Shown: in pieces, positions 35,560-45,959 of the stretch
Position numbering within the stretch: position 1 is the first letter of the stretch
Layout: each line of letters starts with the position of its first letter
Assembly: GCA_037957365.1 (NCBI GenBank)
Contig: JARHVA010001737.1
Coordinates: 1,567,001 to 1,631,000 of the forward strand
From: Torreya grandis
Lineage: Eukaryota > Streptophyta > Pinopsida > Cupressales > Taxaceae
Length of the DNA: 64,000 nt
Direction of reading: 5' to 3'
Position numbers and translations under genes: made by a program
The notes under the pieces: generated by a model
The model's input: only the letters and a program-made list of their open reading frames with translations
The model's database searches: none
Told to the model about the DNA's origin: nothing

Positions 35560-35815
35560 TAACCTGACTAATGACTAGTTATGAATCTCCATACATTGAA
35601 AGTTGTTTGACACCATGTTTCAAGGTAAATTGTAATATGAAGATCAAAGCTTCATACTCAACAAAGTTGCTGGTGCATAGAAATTGTAATTTGTATGCAA
35701 CAAGATATCATTTTCCATCAGGGTCAGTCAAGACTATGCCTACACTAAAACCATTTTTGGACCAGTCACCATCAAAATGTAAAGTCTGTAGTTGTGAAGG
35801 ACACTCAAATTCTTC
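35560..35815 (-). pseudogene. Additional RNase H domain of gypsy A, located upstream of RT
   Basis: Encodes LHFDGDWSKNGFSVGIVLTD, LQFLCTSNFVEYEALIFILQ, and LSMYGDS-LVISQV, with the Asp, Glu, and Asp of the RNase H active site in place. It resembles the archaeal-type RNase H acquired by some plant gypsy (Tat-type) elements. Here it lies between protease and RT, not after the tethered RNase H. Stops at the W in DGK-YL and after GDS. Confidence 0.82.
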
Positions 35816-35979
35816 TTCACCAATCACATATTTTATTGTGAAAGTATAAATTCCTATATGTGATGAGACAAAGTTCACTTCCCATTCTTAGCATTATATT
35901 ATATGATTGTATATTTCATTATTTGTTCTTTGTTAACCTTATTTTACTTGTTAATCCTTTCCAAGGCAACCACATATGT

Positions 35980-36340
35980 GAAAAATTTGTTTTTATGTAA
36001 CCATTCAACATCTTTTGAGCAATCATGACTTAAAAGTAACCCATACACTTTAGAATGTCAACTATGAAAATATCAAGGAATTGTTGGACATGTGGCTTAG
36101 AGGCAATCTGCATATGGACATTGAGAAATTATCAAACAACTGGGACAATAGACTTATCTAGATAACCACTCTCTTAGATTTGGCTAAGGTTAAGCTAAGC
36201 TTATGATAGATCCCAATGGGCATCACATTGGCTAAAGCCCCTAAGTCAACTAAGCAATTATGCAATTTTTTTCTAAAAAATCTGACATTCAACAGGAAAG
36301 ATGGGACCTCTGGTTTGTCCTTATGGATGGCTACATTGGT
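35980..36340 (-). pseudogene. Gypsy A protease
   Basis: The minus strand reads PSFLLNVRFFRKKLHNCLVD, with LGALANVMPIGIYHKLSLT. In the family this is DSGA or DLGA followed by NVMPLSIY, the aspartic protease active site. The domain continues to a relic of GLLLSRxW near 36080 and then to the RNase H entry. Broken by stops. Confidence 0.75.
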
Positions 36341-36479
36341 TTGTGCAGCCTTTTACTTGCCAGAAGATGGCTTATTATTCAATAATTTCAAGAAGATCTT
36401 TTTGTTTCATGATTTGAGCCAACTTGTGAAGAGTAATATTGTCCTCAATTTTATTCATGTCTTTGACTATGTTATATCT

Positions 36480-37062
36480 ACTCTTACTTAAGGTGAATCA
36501 ACATGTTGTTACCAATCATTCCCTTTTAGAAGAGATTGATTATTATTAGTTTTGGGATTAAGAGGAACAATTGCATTGTTGTTTGGAGTCTTAGACGTGG
36601 TGAGGGGTTGTTTCTGATTCTTGTTTCTCAGGTTATATTTTTTTCTCTAAAATTATTGAAAAGCATATATTTCATGAGTTGTCTTCAAATTCATTCTCAT
36701 CCTCACCTAGGATAACATAAGTCTCAAACACCATTGCAGTGCTAGAAGAGTTTGGTGCATCAGATGTAAAGGTTGGACTAGACTGATTTAGAATGATTTA
36801 ACACCCTTCCATCTCTTTTTGGAAGTTTTTAAAGGCATTACCAAATTTGATACAGTCTAACTCATTGTAGTGTGCAATACTATGTACTTTGCTAGTTGGG
36901 CAAGACTACCTCACAGATGTTTATCTTAGGAAGTTTATTAAGTGATGGCTTAGGATTATTGTTAGCTTTGTTGAATGGCCTGGTGCACCTTTGAAATTTC
37001 AAATTCCTATTGGATGTTTCATCTACTGTGTTTCCCATGCATTTCTATAGACCGAGAAACTC
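36480..37062 (-). pseudogene. Gypsy A gag C-terminus
   Basis: Contains RCTRPFNKANNNPKPSLNKL, then HYNELDCIKFGNAFKNFQKE and an Asn/Thr-rich tail. This fits the region between gag and protease in this gypsy lineage. Its 5' end is the insertion point of gypsy B. Confidence 0.6.
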
Positions 37063-37067
37063 ATTAC
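37063..37067. repeat. Target-site duplication of gypsy B, left (ATTAC)
   Basis: Directly precedes TGTAATGCC and matches 55599-55603. Removing the element rejoins the gypsy A reading frame. Confidence 0.88.
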
Positions 37068-38950
37068 TGTAATGCCTAAAATAAACATGTACTAATAAAA
37101 CTTGTAAAAGAGTTAATATTTTTTTATATGTATATTTATACAAACTATAATTTATAAGCATATAGGTTAAAAAGGTTTGTTTATCCATTATAATCTTACT
37201 ACAAAATAAATACTAACATACCTATCTTAAATAAATTTATGTAAAAAATGCCAAGAAATATCATTTTAGAGACACCTATCTTATATTAGATTTGTGGCAT
37301 AAGTGAATTAGGTGCTTCAAGAATGATATCTTTCGATATCTTTTGACATCTTTCAAATATTTATTAAGAGTAATTGGGAGAATCATCATTCCTTGCATCC
37401 CATGCACCAAGCGTACAAATGAGAGGTAGCTTTTAAGTATAGAATCAATTTTAAAATATATAAATTTAAGCCAAATTTTCCCTAATTTTACTATTTTATT
37501 TTAAAAAAAATCTTAATTTCTGTTTTTAATATACTTTTTTGAATTTTCTTTAATTTATTGGATTTTTTTATTTTTATCGAAACCCTAATTTCTCCTAATT
37601 TTTCTTTTTCTTTTTTCTAAACTTTACTTTTCATCATTTTTTTTCTAATTTCCCAAATCTTCTAAAAGACTGTTATTTTTTTATTTTTTTCAATTAAACA
37701 TATTTTTTCTATATATTTTCTAAATCCTATATTTTTTTTAATTTTATGTTTTCTCTAAAAACCCTAAAAAAATTCTATATAAACCCTAATTTCTCCTATT
37801 TTTTTCTAAACCCCATTTTTATTAATTTATAAAATTTTCTAAATTTTTTTAAATATTTCAATTTTTTTTCTCTAACCCCATCATCGGCCTCCTCTCACAA
37901 TTTCTTTTATTTTTTACAAAATCTTTTTTAATTTTTAAAAAAATCTTATTTTTCGCATTTTTTAACCCTTATTTTAATTCAATTATTATCTAAGCCCTAA
38001 TGCCATAATAAAAACTGAAAATATATATTTATACAAATTAAAATTTATAAGCGGATAGGTTAAAAAAGGCTGTTTATTCATTATAATTTTACTACAAAAT
38101 AAATACTAACATTTATTAACATTTTTAGTTATTTATCATCATTCCTTACGAATCAATTTAAAAAAATATAGATTTAAGTCATATTTTCCTTAATTTTTCT
38201 ATTCATTATTTCTCTTTTTAATATACTTTCTTGAATTTTCTTTAAGAAAACATCAATTTTTCAATTTTCTCTATTCCATATTTTCCCAATAATTTTATAT
38301 TTTTATTCTTAAACAGTATTTTCCTTAATTTACTGGATTTTTTATTTTTATTTTTATTTTTAAAACCCTAAACTTTAAATTTTTTATCCAAACCCTAATT
38401 TCTCCTACTTTTTCTTTTTCTTTTTTAAACTTTATTTTTCATTATTTTTTTTCTAATTTCCAAAGACTATTATTATTATTATTTCAACTAACCATAATTT
38501 GACATATTTTTTCTATATATTTTCTAAATGATATATTTTTTTCAATTTTATGTTTTCTCTTTTTTTTTTTTAAAAAAAGTATATAAATCCTAATTTCTCC
38601 TATTTTTTTCTAAACCCTATTTTTCTTAATTTATTGAATTTTCTAAAAAACTTTAAATATTTTAATGTTTTTTTCTCTAACCCATCATCGGCCTCCTCCC
38701 ATAATTTTTTTTTTTTTTTTTACAAAAATCTTATTTTTCCCACCTCCTCCCACAATCTTTTTTTATTTTTTACAAAATCTTATTTTTCCCATTTTATCTA
38801 ATATATATAATTTTCAAAACTAAAATTTTGAAATTGATTTTAAGAAACCCCAATTAAAAAAAAAAAAATCACCAGAACTTATTTTTTCCTTTATTTTTTA
38901 TTCCTAAATATTATTTTCCCTAATTTCATATTTGTTCTAATTCTTTAAAT
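37068..38950. repeat. Imperfect tandem duplication of about 0.8-0.9 kb, LTR start plus T-rich block
   Basis: TAATGCC...ATAGGTTAAAAA at 37070-37170 recurs at 37998-38065, and the landmark CATCATCGGCCTCCTC recurs at 37879 and 38683. Offsets of 804-930 bp between landmarks reflect indels. AACCCTAATTTCTCCTA occurs repeatedly in both units. Confidence 0.75.
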
Positions 38951-39475
38951 TTTTTAAAATCCACAACTTTTTGTAATCCTTTTATATATATTTTTTATTT
39001 TTTTAAAACTATATTCTTTCTAATTTCATGAATTTTCGAAAACCCCATAAAATTTCAGAAGCCTTATTTTTCTTAAAATTTCATAAATTTTTTATTTTCT
39101 TTAATTGTATAAAAAATATAATTTTTTTTTTCAATAAACCTTAATTTCTCTTAATTTCCTTATTTCTTTCTTAAACCATATATATTGTTTTACAAATTTC
39201 TTAAAAATCTCACCATTTTTTTAATTATTTTAATCTAACCCCTAATTTTCCCCAATTTTTTATTTATTTATGATTTCTTTCAAAATAGCATTTTCATTCT
39301 TTTAGTTTTTTTATTTCTCAAAATTTCTCAAACTTTTTTTCCATACATGCACTTTTTTTTCCATGAACCCCACTTTCCCTAACTTTTTGAATTTTCCTAA
39401 ACCTTTTTTTACCCTATGGTTATTTGATTTTTGTAAACCCTTATTTCATGTTTTTTAATATCCATTATAGCGACG
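38951..39475. other. T-rich low-complexity tract
   Basis: Continues the T/C-rich plus strand that starts near 37440. No gene. It ends at TAGCGACGCCAAATTGTCACC (39471-39491), which on the other strand resembles a leader motif TTTGGCGTCGCTAT next to an LTR ending in ACA, so another element boundary is possible there. Confidence 0.4.
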
Positions 39476-39699
39476 CCAAATTGTCACCAAAATAGGTATA
39501 AATTCATGGATTTGTGTAAGCTCCATTTACATAAGAATAATGTATATAGGCTTAGATAAATCCTGTAATATATTTACGATTTGTAGTAGTATGACGAAAG
39601 ATTTAAGATTTGAGATATTTATGTTAAATTTGTTATTTATAATTCTAGTGCTATAAATTAACAAGGGTACGTTGTGCCAAGTTTTTGTGGGAAGGTAGT

Positions 39700-40910
39700 C
39701 GCTGATGGTTAAGTGTAGAAATTATGAATCTAAGGAATTGAACAACTCTGTGTTTGAGGCATTGAACTGAACAAACTGAACAACCTTGTATTTGAGGCAT
39801 CGAGGTTAGAATGTGGAAGATGTTAAGAATTCTGCATACACAATGGCATGTTATTAAACACAGGAGCAGAGAAAGGAAAAATATGAATTAAGAAAATTCT
39901 TTTAATCTCAACAATTTGATAATTCTGATTTTAGAACTTGAACAATGGGAAGAAAGTTACCTTCAACTTAGTTTTAGCATATCTAGGGAAGGCCAAATAA
40001 TTATCTAAGGTAGATCTGTAAAAGAAAGGCCATTGTATTTGAGGCATTGCACTGAACAAAATGAACAACCCTGTATTTTCATGTTCAAAATCGAATTTGA
40101 TGTAGAGTAATGAGTAAAAACGTAAAACATGAATAATAGTTGCATGAAACATGAACAAGAATTACATGGAACGTAAGGTTATCATCATCATCATCATGAA
40201 TTTCTCAACGAATGCACATCATAAAGAGACTGGAGAGAAAGAAGGAAAACTAGTAAGAATTAGAGGATTCTGATCCAAATTCTTAAGAAAAGTGAACAAC
40301 AATAGAACGTGCACAACAACCAATAAATTAATATTTACTAAATATTTTTAAGTTTATGTATATTTTGACAAAAATGTATTTGTAGAGAAAGAAAAAACAT
40401 TGAGTATTAATAGACATTGAAATGGGTATTGACAAAATATAAGTTTTTTGCTTACAGAGAGAAGGTGCACTTGCTGGAGCTCGCTGTATGTTGATCATGC
40501 TTCCTTGTTACAAAGAACATAATCACTAACGTAGTTGTAATTGCATGTAAGAGTTAAGAACCTACATATACAATGGCATGTTATTAAACACATAGCATGT
40601 TACAGACGAAACTTACCTTCAAGTTAGTTGTATCATAACCAGGCAAGGCCAAAGAATTATCAAGGCAGATCTGTAAGAGAATAAACCAAGATTACCTGTT
40701 TAATCAAATGTTAATCAATCCTGTAATTATTGCCGTAGGTGCACTTCTTGGACCTGACTGTTGATTATGCTTCCTTGTTACAAAGAACATAATCACTAGC
40801 GCAACTGTAATTGCTTTTAAGAGTGTTGTTACTGCAATGGCATATATTTAACAACGCAAATTTTAAAACTTGAATAATGGGAAGAAAATTACCTCCAACT
40901 TAGAATAGAT
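39700..40910 (-). pseudogene. Tandemly repeated exon-like modules, one with a membrane segment
   Basis: A module with the minus-strand sequence ALVIMFFVTRKHNQQ (hydrophobic helix then basic residues) lies at about 40725-40835, and a variant LVIMFFVTRKHDQ lies at 40440-40560, 271 bp away. A 54-bp block between AG and GTAAG, reading ICLDNSLALPGYDTTNLK, occurs at about 40617-40675, with decayed copies at 39961-40017 and near 40890. Splice-like borders suggest tandem exon duplication of a gene fragment. I do not recognise the parent gene. Confidence 0.45.
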
Positions 40911-40921
40911 ATGACCCATCA

Positions 40922-41935
40922 TTACGTTGTGCTAATGTGACCCACATTTTTACGAATCAGTTTGCGTTGAGTTTTCTTGATCCACTGCTCCCCATCAATG
41001 AAAGTGTTGCTCAAGAAGGGTGCAGCTTCATTATCACTGCACTGATATGACCATAGAACTCATCCTTTGTCATTTGAGCCTGGTCTAGAACATTTATATT
41101 GTAAATTATTCAGTTTCTTCTTTTACTGTAATGGGTATTGTTATTGGCTTAGTTTAGTTTAGTTTACGTAGTAGACAAATTACCGTTCTCACATATGAAA
41201 TCTTGTGCACCTTTAATGAAACAACTTTTGAAGTAATGTCTTCCAATGTCATCAAGAATAGTGTCCTAAAATCCTGAGAATCTACACCCATAAAATGTAG
41301 AGTGGTCTCTAGAAATTCTAATTACAACTGCTTGATCTCCCTTATCGTATGAATTCTGCAAAAGATTAATCAGATGCTACTTAAAAGTGTTCAATGACCA
41401 AAAAGCTCAATGGTTTTAGTTCAGTTATCCCTATATTGTAATAGATCTGGCTACAAAATCGGAAGCTATAACAGTGAGAGTTGCACAAAAATAGTGTCCC
41501 CGGTTGCTTTGGCACTGTCATTCCAAGTTACGATAGTGTTTCTGGCACTATCCCCGTTGAGAATTATGTAAGGCTTCTCTGCAGGAATATTCACTCTTTC
41601 CCTAAAAAAAAATTAAAAATATATGTAAGAGATAGCTTTTTTAGTTGTAATACTTAGGGCGCAACAAAGTAATATTATGCACAGTAAAATCCTAACCTTA
41701 TTTGGGTACCTGTAAATGCCCCGACTTGACATGAATAAGGGCTAGCTCATTATTAGTAGGAGGAACAACATCAATTGAATCCTACACTCTGGTCAATTTC
41801 CCTTCATCTTTTTGTTTGGCCATAATTATATGAAGGGCATTTGTATAGTCTGGAGCATTGGGATTTTCAGCCCAAGATTTGGATGTTTGCTTGACAATTT
41901 CTCCCTGAAATGGCCCATCTTAACCTTTGTGTTTT
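40922..41935 (-). pseudogene. Pectinesterase pseudogene (four exons recognised, one segment missing)
   Basis: Exons on the minus strand: 41935-41710 (ends SGIYR after a one-base insertion), 41601-41431 (RVNIPAEKPYIILNGD, then a frameshift and TVIASDFVARSIT), 41355-41184 (AVVIRISRDHSTFYGCRFSG, a stop in place of the catalytic Gln of QDT, then [12 protein letters not shown] and DFICENG) and about 41135-40922 (QYKCSRPGSN, EAAPFLSNTFIDGEQW). Introns keep AG and GT ends. The second catalytic Asp and the Arg region between DFICENG and QYKC are absent. Pectinesterase removes methyl groups from cell-wall pectin; this copy cannot. Confidence 0.82.
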
Positions 41936-42320
41936 GTGTGACAATGCTCTATTTTAACTGCTAGATGGAAAATGCATCATATTTGTAGTTTGTTGAAAGC
42001 GTAGAGGGGCTTTCTAAGTCCGTTAAAATCTTTGATTGAAATGGAATGTGGTTCCGCTTGAGTTGAAACAACTGAGAAAAAAAGAATGGTGGTGGTGTTG
42101 CTCTTGCACTGACTTAAAGAAAAGAAAAGAACATAACTTGATATGGCAACCACATTAATGTTGTTGGATGAAAACGCTGCTTCAGGAGGTGGCACGCTGA
42201 ACGGTTGCCAGCAGGTGCCTACATTCAATAGTTGCCAGCAACTCCACCACCTTTTCCCTCCTCTGAAAAACCACCACCACTGCAAGACCATTCATTATTG
42301 CTTACATTCTGTTCACATCT
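41936..42320 (-). pseudogene. Possible first exon of the pectinesterase pseudogene
   Basis: A minus-strand open stretch with a hydrophobic part (SYVLFFSLSQCK, then TTILFFSVVSTQAEPHSISI) could be the signal-peptide end of the gene. The start codon is not clear and a stop follows, so the assignment is weak. Confidence 0.3.
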
Positions 42321-43739
42321 CACTGCCTCGATACAAATGAAATCCCCCATAATATGCAATTTTTTTGGATCAATCATAGCTCTTGAAAAAATATATTTGA
42401 TTTGCTCCATTAAATACCCTGTGATTTCACTATGCAAAAATAAAGACATAATTTATGGCACACAAATTAATGTGATTCTAATGAACAGCGCAACGAAAAT
42501 TAATTCCCAATTAATGCAAAGTGAAAGCAGTAGTCCCTCCCTTCAGAGCTAATAATATCCAGCATACTAATACCAGAAAAAATAAATTTGAGAGAAATAG
42601 TTATAAATTAAATGTGTCTCTAAACACAAAACTGCCCACCTGACTTGCCTACCTCCGCTCTTAAAAAACCAAAAAAACCAAACACATTTTAAAAGAAAAC
42701 CAAATGAAAATTTAAAATAATAGAAAAAACAAAACACCTTACAAAAACCAATTTGTAATATATGGTCCAACAAAGTTGCCCCTCATGGTAAATATTTGTC
42801 TGAAACAACAATGGTTAAGAGTTCAGTGCCTAGAATGTCATCAATACGATGTCAACCAGTGAATAACATAAAATTCTATACTATTCATTTACAGATTGAT
42901 TGGATATACATAAAATATAAATTGGAGTAATTAATATAAAATTGAAATGTGGAGAAAATTATTATGAGAAATATATGTAGAGTACACTTGGAAGCTTTAC
43001 CCTGGTTTTTTAATTTTTGTTTAAGCTCTGATAACTCTAGAATTTCATATCTGGTGTAGAGTTTCTCTAAGCCAAGGGCACAAAGCGAAGTCAAATTTTT
43101 GAAATTTGAATAGCCATGTGTTAATTTGCATCATCTGACACAGATTAATGTGCTATCTTCAGAGTTAATAAAAAAAGAATTTAAGAGAGTATTAATCGCA
43201 CTTATGTAAAAAGGGGTAGTTGAAAGGAGGCACCACACATTTTAGAATACACACAAACATTCTGTAAATAGATTAATAATGTTTTTTTTTAAACAGGCAT
43301 CAAAGCATTAGAAAGAGGTATTTTATCAAGTGTTGTAGTGACTTTGGAATCATGCACCATTACAATTTCATTGGAAGTCAGAAGTTCTATCCACAATAAG
43401 TAAACAAAGAAAATAGAATCATATGATTGTGATAAATAGAATTATATAAATAGATAATGTTTTTTATTAGTGTTTTTTTCGTTATTTTTGTTACTTTAAT
43501 TTTGTGTGTATTTGATTTTTGATTGATTTGATTTATATTTATATATATTTTAATTTATTTTAAAGGTTAGTTGATTTAAATATTATGTCCGTGATTGTTA
43601 TCAATTTATTTATTTATATTAAATTGACTTTAAAATAGATGTTGATCATTTTTCTTAACATGGTTACGATATTAGATTCTTTTTCATCCCCCTCTTTTAT
43701 TGTAGAACGCCTCTCAACGTAATTACAATTAATTAATTT
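42321..43739. other. AT-rich sequence, nothing recognised
   Basis: No element boundary, gene, or strong repeat. It ends where homology to the right LTR of gypsy B resumes. Confidence 0.4.
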
Positions 43740-44134
43740 CTTTCTAATTATTTTAATATGATAAGTCTTTAATACTTGTTTTAATAAATCAAAATTATTA
43801 TTTAATTGAGATATTATATGTTATTTTTTTGAAGGTCTAAGAAAGAAAATAATTTAATTAAAAAAAAAGTGTCCTTAAAATTAATAACTAAATCATCAAT
43901 TTAAAAGATAAAATAAATAAATAAAAACTAATAAAAAGATTTCTACTTGTAAGTGAGGGAACAAATCCCACCTTTAGATCAAAAGTTCATGCACCTCTAG
44001 GGTTACCAAATAAAGTTGCTCTAATATCTCATGCAATCAAATAAAGGCTATCTTCCAAGTTTTGGCTCTCATTTTTAATTTTTTCACTTGCAAATTGGAG
44101 ACTTGAGGAGGAGAAGAGAAACTTAAAAGAAAGA

Positions 44135-44407
44135 AGATCTCTCTCTTTCTCTTTTTTCTAAATATACTTAACATATATATATCCCAAAAAACACACACAC
44201 ACACACATATTAATATTATATGTATCAAATCTATTATATATTTTATTTATTTTACATATAATATTTGATATTATATATATATATATATGCACATATATGT
44301 GTGTGTGTTTTGGGATATATATGTTAAGTATATTTAGAAAAAAGAGAAAGAGAAATAATATATGTGTGTGTGTTTTGGGATATATATGTTAAGTATATTT
44401 AAAAAAA

Positions 44408-44408
<1 letters not shown>
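44135..44408. repeat. Inverted repeat with two right arms
   Basis: CTAAATATACTTAACATATATAT followed by CCCAAAAAACACACAC (44159-44205) has its reverse complement at about 44298-44345, and a second time at about 44366-44408. The RNA or DNA would form a hairpin with alternative partners. Confidence 0.85.

Positions 44409-44409
<1 letters not shown>

Positions 44410-44451
<42 letters not shown>
44410..44451. repeat. (AT)n microsatellite
   Basis: About 42 bp of AT dinucleotides next to the inverted repeat. Confidence 0.95.
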
Positions 44452-44456
<5 letters not shown>

Positions 44457-44484
44457 TAGATGTATATCATATATAAATAATATA

Positions 44485-44633
44485 ATTTATTTATTTTTAT
44501 TCTATTTTTTTTTATTTGTTTATTTTCTTTATTTTTATTTTTAAATAAAAATAAATTATGTGGGTCGACCAATCTCTTACAGCCTATGACCTACGATCAT
44601 ATAAAGAAAATAAACAAATAAAAAAATAAATAA

Positions 44634-44673
<40 letters not shown>

Positions 44674-44780
44674 TTATTTATTTTTTTATTTGTTTATTTT
44701 CTTTATTTTTATTTTTAAATAAAAATAAATTATGTGGGTCGACCAATATCTTGCAGCCTATGACTTACGATCAAAGTTGC
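44485..44780. repeat. Direct repeat around a perfect 102-bp palindrome
   Basis: The block ATTATGTGGGTCGACCAAT, with flanking T-rich sequence, occurs near 44557 and 44727. Between the copies, 44603-44704 is a perfect palindrome: a 38-bp arm on each side of an (AT)n core. Confidence 0.9.
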
Positions 44781-44907
44781 AATAGGGGACACCGATTTAA
44801 AGAGATTATAAGGTAAGGGTAGGCTAGCTGGCCGAACTCCACCCTCCCTCCTTCCTTAAGGGTTTTGGGGGGGAGGGTTGGCCCAGCAACCGCCTCCTCC
44901 TTCTCTT

Positions 44908-44914
<7 letters not shown>

Positions 44915-44945
<31 letters not shown>
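44915..44945. repeat. (AT)n microsatellite
   Basis: About 31 bp of AT dinucleotides following a GC-richer patch (44800-44910, with a G run at 44869-44875). Confidence 0.9.
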
Positions 44946-44949
<4 letters not shown>

Positions 44950-45959
44950 CATTTCATTTCATGTGGATATATAAATTGATATATCTAAAAAAATTTAACA
45001 TAAAATTACAACTTTGAATCCCTCATTTTTTTTTTATAATTCCATTTTAATATTACAGTTAGTCATTTAAAAAAAAACTATTACTCTTAAATAACATTTT
45101 TTTTTAAAACAAATCATATAGATAACATAAACTATGGGCTAAAATGAATAACATTCTAACAAGATTTAAGGAATTAACAAATAATTTTCAATCCTTATTT
45201 CTTGCTTCAACACTATAACCATATAACCAACATAAACAATTAGTACATATCTATAATAAACATATTCTTATTTCTTTTTGTCATATAAAGAAATTTAAAA
45301 TAGATAATCTACAATATTCTAAAATGAACGTATTATTTCCTTTGTCATGAATGCATTTATAATATAATAATTTTCACTGTTAAATTTTAATTCTCAGATT
45401 AAAAAAAGGGAAAGTAAAAATAAAAGAGTACATTTTTTATAAACAATAGCATACAATTTAAGGGAGCAATTTCTCATTTGTAATTATAATATTATTTGAG
45501 ATTCAAGGGAAAAAAACAAGTAATATATTTCCTTTTTAAAATTATTCAACCATTTTTATTAAGAATATGCATTGCATTTAAATTCTATAAGGATAATTTC
45601 AAGTTCATATTTCATTCACAATATTCACTTATATCATATCAAGGCTCTTTTGCCCCCTTTTTAAAATTAAACATATGAAAAATTAAAATAAAAAGGAATG
45701 TAAAGAATATGCATTTTATCATATCTATATATTCAACAAGTAACTTTTTTACATATTGCTAACAATAACTTAAAAGAAAGGCAAGATATAAACATTATTA
45801 CAAATATTCATTTCAAAAAGGATTACAAACATTCCCAACAAAATATAGGAGAGACAAGTCTTAAGTTTACAAGGCTAAAATCATTGTTTCAATACAACCC
45901 ATTTACAAAAGTCCATAAAAGAGATGTTCAAAGCTAAAAGTTTTAACAAGGCTTAATCA
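44946..45959. other. AT-rich sequence inside the left LTR of gypsy B, absent from the right LTR
   Basis: No coding signal. It is either an insertion in the left LTR or ancestral LTR sequence lost from the right LTR; I cannot tell which. Confidence 0.45.

Noticed and set aside
37581..38410. AACCCTAA repeats as an interstitial telomere
   Set aside because: The motifs are isolated telo-boxes separated by T-rich sequence, not a (TTTAGGG)n array.
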